Shown piece after piece: positions 1 through 5,334 of a DNA stretch of 5,334 nucleotides. The position numbers and the translations under genes were made by a program. Positions within the stretch are counted from its first letter, which is position 1; the number at the start of each line of letters is the position of its first letter. The notes beneath the pieces were generated by a model that saw only the letters and a list, made by a program, of their open reading frames with translations, made no database searches and was not told the DNA's origin. The stretch spans positions 1 through 5,334 of the forward strand of contig JAATFJ010000374.1 of assembly GCA_015655255.1 (NCBI GenBank). The letters run 5' to 3'. This stretch comes from Actinomycetales bacterium. GTDB lineage: Bacteria > Actinomycetota > Actinomycetes > Actinomycetales > Microbacteriaceae.

Positions 1-702
1 CTGGATCTCGTCGGCGATGAAGAGGACGTTGTTCTCCGTAGCCAGCTCGCGGATACGGCGCAGGTAGCCCTCCGGCGGAATGATGACACCGGCCTCACCC
101 TGGATGGGCTCGACGAGAATGGCCACCGTCTCCGGCGTGATCGACTGCGCGATCGCCTCCGCATCTCCGAAGGGGACGATGTCGAAGCCGGGAGTGAAGG
201 GGCCGAAGCCCTCTCGTGCCGATTCATCGTCACTGAAGCCGACGATCGTCGTCGTGCGGCCGTGGAAGTTTCCCGCGGCGACGATAACCCGCGCGGCGCC
301 GTCCGGAACACCCTTGACCCGGTAACCCCACGCACGGGCGACCTTGATCCCCGTCTCCACGGCCTCCGCCCCCGTGTTCATGGGGAGCACGAGGTCCTTA
401 CCGCACAGCCGGGAGAGGGCAGCGGCGAAGGGCTCGAGGCGGTCGTTGCGGAAGGCGCGGCTCGTGAGGGTGATCCGGCCGAGCTGCTCTGTCGCCACGG
501 CGATGAGCGCGGGATGGCGATGCCCGAAGTTCACGGCGGAGTAGGCGGAGAGGAGATCGAGGTAGCGTTTGCCCTCGACGTCGGTGACCCACGCCCCCTC
601 GCCGCGCGCGATCGTCACGGGCAGCGGGTGGTAGTTCTCGGCGACGTGCGCCTCGGCGCCCGCGGTGGTCTCGGGCTCTGCGATGGGGGTCTGAGCGCTC
701 AT
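1..702 (-). CDS. rocD: Ornithine aminotransferase, N-terminal 234 residues (cut by window edge)
   Basis: PLP-dependent ornithine delta-aminotransferase (class III, fold type I). The family moves the delta-amino group of L-ornithine to 2-oxoglutarate, giving glutamate-5-semialdehyde and glutamate in the cytoplasm. Visible family signatures are the N-terminal [20 protein letters not shown] block (residues 23-42), [18 protein letters not shown] (47-64), the cofactor phosphate loop NTGAEAVE (109-116), GNFHGRTT (144-151) with the aromatic residue that stacks on [12 protein letters not shown] (198-206), and ADEIQ (230-234) with the Asp that pairs with the pyridine nitrogen. The Schiff-base lysine lies beyond the window edge, so an intact active site cannot be confirmed. 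The ATG start is favoured by a strong AAGGAG Shine-Dalgarno 8 nt upstream and by the ATGA overlap with the preceding gene's TGA, which implies translational coupling. Other class III aminotransferases are less likely given the exact motif run and the neighbouring gene. Confidence 0.95.
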   Translation of the reverse strand, partial: MSAQTPIAEPETTAGAEAHVAENYHPLPVTIARGEGAWVTDVEGKRYLDLLSAYSAVNFGHRHPALIAVATEQLGRITLTSRAFRNDRLEPFAAALSRLCGKDLVLPMNTGAEAVETGIKVARAWGYRVKGVPDGAARVIVAAGNFHGRTTTIVGFSDDESAREGFGPFTPGFDIVPFGDAEAIAQSITPETVAILVEPIQGEAGVIIPPEGYLRRIRELATENNVLFIADEIQ

Positions 703-710
703 GGACGCGT

Positions 711-716
711 CTCCTT
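711..716 (-). promoter_or_regulatory. Shine-Dalgarno of rocD inside the end of the hydrolase gene
   Basis: The minus strand reads AAGGAG, 8 nt before the rocD ATG. It lies within the last codons of the upstream gene, whose TGA overlaps the rocD start. It fixes the rocD start and would allow some independent initiation even if upstream translation stops early. Confidence 0.85.
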
Positions 717-1406
717 ACTGGGTGCGCCGCGCAGTTCGAGTGTGCAGCATTTGATGCCGCCGCCGCCGAGCAGCAGCTCGGAGAGGTCGACGGTGAGGGG
801 GTTGTAGCCGCGTTCGCGAAGCTGGGCCTCGAAGCCCTTCGCGCGCGGGGAGATGATGACGTTGTAGCCGTCGCTCGCCGAGTTCAGTCCGAAGACGGCG
901 CCGTCCTCGTCGGCGACATGGATCGCCTCGGGGAAGCGCTCGGCGAGGATCGCGCGGCTGCGGTCGTCGAAGGCGTGCGGGAGGTAGGCGACGTTGGCCC
1001 TCTCCGGCCCCCCGTTCGAGGCGCCCTCGACGGGGTCGAGAACCGTGAGGGCCGTGTCGAGGTGGTAGAAGCGCGGGTCGATGAGGGTGAGGGAGACGAC
1101 TTCGCGGCCGAAGACCTCGCCGACCTCGCGGTGGCTGTCGCCCGTGGAGCGGAACCCCGTGCCGGCGAGGATGGTGTCGCCCGCGAGGAGGAAGTCACCC
1201 TCGCCTTCGTTGGTCTCCTCCGGGACGACGGTCTCGTAGCCCTGCGCGCGGAACCAGTCGGTGAAGGCGGGGGCCTCCCCCGCACGCTCCACGTAGCGGA
1301 ACTTCGGCGCGTAGGCGATGCCGTCGATGAGGAACCCGCCGTTGGCCGTGTAGACCATGTCGGGGTAGTCGGCGAGCGGTTCGATGAGCTCGACCTCGTG
1401 GCCGAG

Positions 1407-1409
1407 TTA
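1407..1409 (-). other. In-frame TAA stop codon (codon 60) in the hydrolase gene
   Basis: The minus strand reads CTC TAC CTC TAA CTC GGC CAC, translating as LYL-stop-LGH. Family homology is continuous on both sides (QWQRLYDLYL before, LGHEVELIEP after) and the frame is unchanged. A single base change could give Tyr, Gln, Glu, Lys, Ser or Leu. No selenocysteine or pyrrolysine codon is involved, and I see no evident recoding structure immediately downstream. Confidence 0.95.
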
Positions 1410-1590
1410 GAGGTAGAGGTCGTACAGCCGCTGCCACTGGGCGATGGCCTTGCCCGTGTCGGTGGGGTTCGCGGGCTCCATCCACGGGTTGATGGAATAG
1501 CTCACGGTGTAGTGCGTGGGTCGGCACATGAGGTACCGGCGGTGGTGAGCAGTGCGGATGGTCGATGAGATGTGTGGCGTCGACATGATG

Positions 1591-1596
1591 CTTCCT
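1591..1596 (-). promoter_or_regulatory. Probable Shine-Dalgarno of the hydrolase gene
   Basis: The minus strand reads AGGAAG and then CATC before the ATG ending at 1584. The spacing is slightly short but usable. It supports the start at 1586 over upstream in-frame Met codons, which would add about 33 residues with no family resemblance. Confidence 0.6.
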
Positions 1597-1690
1597 GGCG
1601 AAGAGGCGAGGCGGACGCTGTCCAGGGGCCCGACGGTCCTTCGACCTGAGCTCCGTGCGGAGCCGGGAAGATGCGACACGGGCACGCCGG

Positions 1691-1700
1691 GAATATTGTC
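1691..1700 (-). promoter_or_regulatory. Candidate -10 region or operator for the hydrolase-rocD operon
   Basis: GACAATATTC on the minus strand, about 105 bp upstream of the ATG, is the only AT-rich stretch in this intergenic region and contains the palindrome AATATT. Arginine and ornithine catabolic genes are often controlled by Lrp/AsnC-type regulators that favour AT-rich dyads, but no matching regulator gene or repeated half-site is visible here. Confidence 0.25.
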
Positions 1701-1758
1701 TCACGCGACGACGGGAACGGGTGTCAGCGTCCTGGTCTTCCGCCAGTCCGGGTCCTCT

Positions 1759-1791
1759 CCCCCGGGGCACCCCTCTCCTTCCCCCTCACCC
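1759..1791 (-). other. Possible G-quadruplex motif in a polypurine tract
   Basis: The minus strand has four runs of three or more G (at 1789-1791, 1781-1785, 1770-1773 and 1759-1763) separated by loops of 3, 7 and 6 nt, which meets the usual G3+N1-7 pattern. One loop contains CCCC, which could compete by pairing as a hairpin. It lies downstream of repeat copy A on the surface-protein transcript side and upstream of the hydrolase gene. The role is unknown. Confidence 0.35.
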
Positions 1792-1820
1792 TCCTTCTCC
1801 GCCTTCTTCTCCGCCTCCGT

Positions 1821-1906
1821 CCGCCGAGCCACCCACTTTCCGCCGAGCCACCCACTCTTTTCCGCGAATACGTGGGTTGCTCGAAACTACCTGGGTGGCT
1901 CGGCGG
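1821..1906. repeat. Copy A of an 86-bp nested inverted-repeat element
   Basis: The element holds four arms with the core CGAGCCACCCA: two direct on the left (1821-1835 and 1840-1854, both CCGCCGAGCCACCCA, 19 bp apart) and two inverted on the right (1873-1883 with one mismatch, and 1892-1906). The outer arms 1821-1835 and 1892-1906 are perfect 15-bp complements; the inner arms pair over 11 bp with one mismatch around an 18-nt loop. It aligns without gaps to 4119-4204 with 9 mismatches in 86 bp. It begins 27 nt after the stop of the surface-protein gene. The palindrome suggests a terminator or 3'-end stabiliser, or a REP/MITE-like dispersed repeat. No U-tract follows, so it is not a classical intrinsic terminator. 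Confidence 0.92.
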
Positions 1907-1933
1907 AGGAATGACGGTCGTGAGCGACGACGC

Positions 1934-3946
1934 TCAGTGCCGGCGTGCGGTCCTGCGCATGCCGACGAGAACGAGCGCCCCCAGTCCCAGGGCGGTGAGC
2001 ACAGCGGCGAGGATGAGCGCCCCGGTCGAGTCCTGACCCGTGGTCGCCAGTTCATCGGCGGCCGCGGTCGGGGCGGGCGTCACGTCCACGGCGCCTGTGG
2101 TGCTGCCGCTCTCGTTCTCGGTGGGGGTGTCCGTACCGGAGTCCGCGGGGGTGTCCGTGTCGGGGTCGGTGTTGCCGTCGTCTGTGCCCTCATCGGCGCC
2201 GGTGTCACCGCCGCCGTTGTCAGTGCTTCCACCGTTATCTGTGTCGCCGCCGTCGTCAGAGTCCCCGTCATCGGAACCGTTGTCGGTGCCACCGTTGTCC
2301 GTGTCCCCACCGTTGTCCGTGTCGGTACCACTGTTGTCGCTGCCGCCCCCGTTGTCGGTATCCCCACCGTTGTCGGTGCCCCCGTCGTCGGTGCCGCCAC
2401 CGGTGCCGCCACCGTCACCGGGCGTATCCGTGCCGGGCTCCGTCCGCACCGGCACGTCGAGGGAGAGGATCCGCACCGACGGCACCTCCATCCAGCTGAA
2501 CATCGCGGGTGCGCCGATCGCGAAGGTGACGCGGGTTCCCGCCGGGTCCGCTGTGAGGTCGGCGAACGCGCGACCGAGGTGCTGCTCGGCCTTCTCACCG
2601 ATGACGGGCGTGACGCCCGCGACTGCGCCATCCATCACCGCGCTGGCGTCGAGGACGCCCGTGTTCGACAGGGGCAGCTCACCCGCGACAAGTGCACGAG
2701 AGTCCACGGCGATGGCGTAGCCCGCGCCATCCGCGCCGAGGGATCCGTCCATGGCTCCCGCAAGCAGGAGGGACCAGCCATCGAGCCGGACTGCACCGAC
2801 GGCATGACCGAAGTGGTCGCCCTCCGCGACGCCGTTGATCCACCATCCACGGGAAGAGGAGTCCGCCGCGCTGCGCACGGCGGGGTCCGACTCGGACAGC
2901 GGGTCGGTGACGACGTTGACACCGTCGGGGCCACCGCGAACGATGACCGCGCTGCCCGCGAGGGGCTCATCCGATTCGCCGCCGATGAGCAGGTCGTCGT
3001 AGCCGTCGCCGTCGATGTCGCCGAGGCCGACGGTCGAGGTGCCGAGCAGGTCGTAGCCGCGCGGCGGACCGTCGATCCGGAATCCGGGGATCTCGACGTC
3101 GCCCACCGTCACATCGGCGGAGAGGTCGGTGATGACCCAGACCGCCCCCGTTCCGAAACCGGTCGCGCCCGGGGCGGTCCAGGAGGCGGCGCCGACGGCG
3201 AGGTCGTCGCGTCCGTCGCCGTTCATGTCACCCGCGCGGCTCACCGAGACGAGGTCGATGCCGTCGCCCGAGATGCGCGGGCCGGGGGCGTCGGAGAGCG
3301 CCGAGTCCTGAGCGAGCGCGGTGGGGTGGAGGATCGTGACGACGCCATCGGTGTCGGTCACCGCGACCTCGTCGTTGCCGTCGCCATCGATGTCGCCGAT
3401 GCCGTTTCCGCGGGTGATGGAGCCGCGCACCGTCAGCCCGCGGTCACCGAGATCGTCGAGCGCGACGTCGGAGAAGTCGGCCGATCCGAAGACGATGGTC
3501 GCGAAGTAGCCCTGAGCGACGATGATGAGGTCGTCGAATCCGTCATTGTTCGTGTCGCCCGCGCAGCGCACGTCGACGCCGCCCATGTAGTTGTCCGCGG
3601 AATCGATGATGCGCACGGGCTCCTGCGTCTCAACGTCGCCGTCCTCCTGGATCTGACCGCCGTCGAGGAACACGTAGGCACCGGCTCCGTCGGGAGTGAG
3701 GCCGAAGGTCGCGTACTCGCCGACGGCGAGGTCGGGGCGCCCGTCGCCGTTCACATCGCAGGAGACCTGCGAGGCGGTGGCACCGAGGGCGCTCCCGTCG
3801 GGGCCCGTGATCGTGGCGTCGGAGACGACGACAGCCGGTTCCGGTGCGGTCTCGGCCGCGGCGGCGTGCTGGGCCGGGGCCAGCGAGAGAGCGGCGGAGA
3901 GCGCAGCCGCCGTGAGAGCGCAGGGCAGCGCAAAGCGTACGTTCAT
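1934..3946 (-). CDS. Secreted FG-GAP beta-propeller surface protein with LATTG sortase signal (670 aa)
   Basis: Predicted extracellular, cell-wall-anchored protein; substrate or partner unknown. Residues 1-31 form a signal peptide (MNVRF, a hydrophobic Ala/Leu core, cleavage likely after HAAAA). Residues about 55-490 hold integrin-alpha-like FG-GAP repeats with five clear calcium loops: DVNGDGRPDL (64-73), DTNNDGFDDL (131-140), DIDGDGNDEV (185-194), DMNGDGRDDL (240-249) and DIDGDGYDDL (310-319). Two degenerate blades (about 377-400 and 456-482) complete a likely seven-bladed propeller. Cys63 and Cys128, the only cysteines of the mature protein, could form a disulfide. Residues about 502-605 are a Thr/Asp/Asn/Gly-rich stalk. 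The C-terminus has LATTG (633-637), a hydrophobic helix and RRTARRH, fitting the LAxTG substrates of class E sortases. The ATG at 3946 is chosen because the signal peptide starts there; upstream in-frame codons cover an iron box and repeat B. No good Shine-Dalgarno precedes it. Iron control is possible. Confidence 0.88.
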   Translation of the reverse strand: MNVRFALPCALTAAALSAALSLAPAQHAAAAETAPEPAVVVSDATITGPDGSALGATASQVSCDVNGDGRPDLAVGEYATFGLTPDGAGAYVFLDGGQIQEDGDVETQEPVRIIDSADNYMGGVDVRCAGDTNNDGFDDLIIVAQGYFATIVFGSADFSDVALDDLGDRGLTVRGSITRGNGIGDIDGDGNDEVAVTDTDGVVTILHPTALAQDSALSDAPGPRISGDGIDLVSVSRAGDMNGDGRDDLAVGAASWTAPGATGFGTGAVWVITDLSADVTVGDVEIPGFRIDGPPRGYDLLGTSTVGLGDIDGDGYDDLLIGGESDEPLAGSAVIVRGGPDGVNVVTDPLSESDPAVRSAADSSSRGWWINGVAEGDHFGHAVGAVRLDGWSLLLAGAMDGSLGADGAGYAIAVDSRALVAGELPLSNTGVLDASAVMDGAVAGVTPVIGEKAEQHLGRAFADLTADPAGTRVTFAIGAPAMFSWMEVPSVRILSLDVPVRTEPGTDTPGDGGGTGGGTDDGGTDNGGDTDNGGGSDNSGTDTDNGGDTDNGGTDNGSDDGDSDDGGDTDNGGSTDNGGGDTGADEGTDDGNTDPDTDTPADSGTDTPTENESGSTTGAVDVTPAPTAAADELATTGQDSTGALILAAVLTALGLGALVLVGMRRTARRH
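2207..2392 (-). repeat. Degenerate tandem repeats encoding TDNGG-type stalk units
   Basis: Residues 519-580 of the surface protein repeat the units TDNGG, DTDNGG and SDNSG; the DNA shows imperfect runs of CCGTTGTC(G/C)GTG on the plus strand. Low-complexity acidic/polar stalks of this kind sit between a ligand-binding head and a wall anchor. The near-repetitive DNA is prone to slippage, so repeat number may differ between strains. Confidence 0.8.
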
Positions 3947-4029
3947 AGGGGGAAGGGTCTTTCGCGGGTACGGTTCGGGTAGCGCGCCAACGACGACCGG
4001 ATAGCTCACGGAGCGCCGCGACGACTGAC

Positions 4030-4048
4030 CAAGCTTAGCCTTACCAAA
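4030..4048 (-). promoter_or_regulatory. Probable DtxR/IdeR iron box upstream of the surface-protein gene
   Basis: The minus strand reads TTTGGTAAGGCTAAGCTTG. Against the IdeR/DtxR consensus TWAGGTWAGSCTWACCTWA it matches 16 of 19 positions, including the whole GGTAAGGCTAA core. It lies 84-102 bp upstream of the ATG in an otherwise non-coding leader, where an iron-dependent repressor could block a promoter. No confident -35/-10 pair was found around it. If functional, the surface protein would be repressed when iron is plentiful. Confidence 0.65.
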
Positions 4049-4118
4049 GCTCGAAGGGGGTGAGGAAGCAGGGTGAGATTCCCGCCGGGATCCCCTTGCC
4101 GGGGCCTGCACTCTCCCT

Positions 4119-4204
4119 CCGCCGAGCCACCCACTTCCCGCCGAGCCACCCACTCTTTTGTGTGGATACCTGGGTGGCTCGAAAATACCTGGGTGGCTCG
4201 GCTG
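4119..4204. repeat. Copy B of the 86-bp nested inverted-repeat element
   Basis: Same architecture and orientation as the copy at 1821-1906: left arms 4119-4133 and 4138-4152 (CCGCCGAGCCACCCA twice), right arms 4171-4181 (perfect 11-bp core) and 4190-4202 (13-bp complement). Most differences from copy A fall in the loop at 4160-4170 (GTGTGGATACC here, CCGCGAATACG in copy A). It begins 28 nt after the putA stop codon. A terminator, 3'-end element or dispersed REP-like repeat are all possible; there is no U-tract. Confidence 0.92.
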
Positions 4205-4232
4205 GGGAGGGGGCGGTCAGGATCCGCGCCGC

Positions 4233-5334
4233 TCAGATGACGGCCGCGCTCCAGCCGTCCGGACGGCCGAAACGATGCGCCGCGATGCTGATCGACTGCT
4301 CGCGCACGAAGGTGAGCAGCTCGATCCGTCCCGCGGACACCACCTCACCGTCGTATACGGCGAGACGGAGATCCGAGGCGGCGAGCAGATCGCGGCGCAG
4401 GGCGGCGACGCGATCAGGCGGGCCGACGAGACGTGCGCGCGAGACGCGAGGCACCGCCTCCGGGTCGACGAGATCGATCGTCTCCTCGCCCGCGATCATG
4501 CGATCGATCCACTCCGCATCCGTTTCCACGGCAACGAAGGCGCCGAGTTCTGTGAGCACGCGGCGCACCTCCGCGGGAAGCCCGACGGGAACGCTGAGGA
4601 AGAAGCGTGCTCCCGCGCGGATGGCGGCGACGACGACGCGCAGCACCTCGTGCCAGTGCGCGTCCTCCGTCGCACGGATCGCGACGGATACGGGACGGTA
4701 GCGGAGTAGGTGCCGCTCGATGCCGAGCCGTGCGATATCACTCACCCTGCCGTACTCACGATCCCACGCGACGGCGTCGGACAGCGCCGATCGACGCAGC
4801 CATTCGAAGCCCTCGAAGTGCAGGGAGGGCTGGGAGGCCTCGATGAGGGCGACGATGCGCGTGTCGAGCCCGCGCAGGTGCAGGGTGCTGGATTGCGCGG
4901 CCATTCCCGTCGATCGCCAGGCACCCAGGCCGATGAGACGTTGCGGGCCTCCCGCCTTCGCGACGGGGCCGAGGGCCGAGGCCCAGCCGCCGAAGGGCTG
5001 GCGCGGCGCGGCGGCGCCCGAGATCGCGGTGTTGACGAAGAGGTTCCCCGCGTGGGCGTGCCCCAGCCACTCGGCGAGATCGTCCGGGTCCTGTGTGTGG
5101 AGAGCCGCGGCGAGGCCGGATCCGACGGCATTCTGCACTTCGATAGCCCGGTCGAGGGTGGGCACATGCAGGACACCGAGGACGGGTGCGGCGAAGTCCT
5201 CGTCGAGGAAGGAGGAGGAGACCTGGAGCCCCACCCGGATGCCGGGGCTCCAGAGCCTGCCGTGCGGCTCCGCATCGATCGAGACGGGGGCGACGAGCCA
5301 GCGCTCCTCGCCATCGCGCGCGGTGAGCACGCGC
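4233..5334 (-). CDS. putA: Bifunctional proline dehydrogenase / P5C dehydrogenase PutA, C-terminal part (no start in window)
   Basis: About 366 C-terminal codons of a long actinobacterial PutA. The family oxidises proline with FAD to P5C, then the hydrolysed semialdehyde with NAD+ to glutamate. The first 150 or so residues are the end of the aldehyde-dehydrogenase domain: FAAPVLGVLHV, VGSGLAAALHTQD, GNLFVNTAISGA, QPFGGWASALG and KAGGPQRLIGLGAW. The catalytic Cys and Glu and the proline-dehydrogenase barrel lie outside the window. About 200 more residues follow, typical of long PutAs with a C-terminal ALDH-fold-like domain, ending in ELLTFVREQSISIAAHRFG, which resembles the conserved C-terminal motif of these enzymes. 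The frame stays open to the window edge, so the GTG near 5330 is not a start. A monofunctional P5C dehydrogenase is possible in principle, but the extension favours PutA. It shares its semialdehyde intermediate with RocD. Confidence 0.88.
   Translation of the reverse strand, partial: RVLTARDGEERWLVAPVSIDAEPHGRLWSPGIRVGLQVSSSFLDEDFAAPVLGVLHVPTLDRAIEVQNAVGSGLAAALHTQDPDDLAEWLGHAHAGNLFVNTAISGAAAPRQPFGGWASALGPVAKAGGPQRLIGLGAWRSTGMAAQSSTLHLRGLDTRIVALIEASQPSLHFEGFEWLRRSALSDAVAWDREYGRVSDIARLGIERHLLRYRPVSVAIRATEDAHWHEVLRVVVAAIRAGARFFLSVPVGLPAEVRRVLTELGAFVAVETDAEWIDRMIAGEETIDLVDPEAVPRVSRARLVGPPDRVAALRRDLLAASDLRLAVYDGEVVSAGRIELLTFVREQSISIAAHRFGRPDGWSAAVI

Larger units (their letters stand above)
699..1586 (-). 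pseudogene. DDAH/ArgZ-family guanidino-group hydrolase (dimethylargininase-like, possibly arginine dihydrolase), interrupted by an in-frame TAA
   Basis: The gene has 295 codons in one frame, with a TAA at codon 60; the two halves (59 codons and 235 codons) join without a frameshift. It belongs to the amidinotransferase/DDAH/arginine-deiminase superfamily (beta/alpha propeller, cysteine hydrolase). Motifs counted through the stop: YLMCRPTHYTVSYSINPWM (18-36), LGHEVELIEP (61-70), PDMVYTANGG (75-84), GEGD (128-131), GFRSTGDSH (144-152), the catalytic-His block FYHLDT (172-177) and the nucleophile block GGGGIKCCTLEL (274-285) with Cys280. Overall length and motif order are normal, so only codon 60 is abnormal. 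The INPWM and TAN asparagines resemble cyanobacterial ArgZ (arginine to ornithine, CO2 and ammonia) more than Pseudomonas DDAH, which has Asp at the TAN site. The ATG at 1586 is chosen because AGGAAG precedes it and family similarity starts just after. A restart at Met77 would lose the INPWM segment. Either a recent null, readthrough, or a sequencing error. Confidence 0.8.
1587..1820. other. Non-coding leader upstream of the hydrolase gene
   Basis: About 234 bp without a credible gene. Three things can be seen. A 14-bp dyad, GCTCCGTGCGGAGC, spans 1650-1663. An AT-rich spot around 1691-1700 (GACAATATTC on the minus strand) stands out in GC-rich surroundings and could be a -10 region or part of an operator; no convincing -35 was found. 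A long pyrimidine-rich tract (purine-rich on the minus strand) runs from about 1750 to 1820. The hydrolase-rocD promoter should lie here, but I cannot place it reliably. Confidence 0.5.

Noticed and set aside
1399..1415. Frameshift as the cause of the broken hydrolase gene
   Set aside because: Both halves are in the same frame and homology continues on either side of the TAA; only the one codon is abnormal.
918..1568. Plus-strand open frame of 216 codons opposite the hydrolase gene
   Set aside because: Low-complexity Val/Glu/Gly/Arg composition typical of antisense high-GC frames; the minus strand carries recognised catalytic motifs.
1821..1906. CRISPR array
   Set aside because: Arms are nested direct and inverted copies of an 11-15 bp core with 4-8 bp spacers, not regular repeats with 30-bp-class spacers, and no cas genes are present.
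1655..3982. Long plus-strand open frame of 775 codons
   Set aside because: It runs antisense to the surface-protein gene and its product is Val/Gly/Arg-rich with no domain. The opposite strand has a signal peptide, FG-GAP repeats and a sortase signal in the right order, so this is a high-GC shadow.
4080..4104. Short hairpins TCCCGCCGGGA and CCCCTTGCCGGGG below repeat B as a terminator
   Set aside because: Stems are only 4 bp and common by chance at this GC content; no U-tract follows.
3947..4153. N-terminal extension of the surface protein to an upstream ATG near 4153
   Set aside because: The extra 69 codons run through the iron box and repeat copy B and would bury the signal peptide. The ATG at 3946 directly precedes a normal signal peptide.
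4157..4170. DnaA-box-like TGTGGATA in the loop of repeat B
   Set aside because: One imperfect box, not conserved in copy A, with no cluster or origin context; taken as chance.

Overview
The window reads as high-GC actinobacterial chromosome, most likely Micrococcales and plausibly Microbacteriaceae. The reasons are the very G/C-rich third codon positions, an actinobacterial-type PutA C-terminus, a LAxTG-type wall-sorting signal as used by class E sortases of high-GC Gram-positives, and a DtxR/IdeR-type iron box. No species is claimed. All four genes lie on the minus strand, so transcription runs from high to low coordinates.

Layout in transcription order: (i) 5334-4233, the C-terminal part of a bifunctional proline dehydrogenase / pyrroline-5-carboxylate dehydrogenase (PutA), cut by the window edge. 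(ii) 4204-4119, copy B of an 86-bp nested inverted-repeat element. (iii) 4048-4030, a likely iron box. (iv) 3946-1934, a secreted, probably sortase-anchored seven-bladed FG-GAP beta-propeller protein with a Thr/Asp/Asn/Gly-rich stalk. (v) 1906-1821, copy A of the same element, co-linear and about 90% identical to copy B. (vi) about 234 bp of non-coding leader with a polypurine tract, an AT-rich blip and a small dyad. (vii) 1586-699, a DDAH/ArgZ-family guanidino-group hydrolase gene interrupted by an in-frame TAA at codon 60. (viii) 702-1, ornithine aminotransferase rocD, cut by the window edge and overlapping the previous gene by ATGA.

The metabolic genes fit one route: arginine to ornithine (if the hydrolase is an ArgZ-type arginine dihydrolase, as its motifs suggest), ornithine to glutamate semialdehyde/P5C (RocD), then P5C to glutamate (PutA). 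The surface-protein gene sits between the PutA gene and the hydrolase-rocD pair, between the two repeat copies.

The most interesting items are four. The repeat pair is placed almost identically after two unrelated stop codons (27 and 28 nt). The single in-frame stop sits in an otherwise intact hydrolase gene. The motifs argue for arginine dihydrolase rather than dimethylargininase. An iron box stands upstream of a LATTG surface propeller. No RNA genes, CRISPR arrays, transposases or phage genes were seen.
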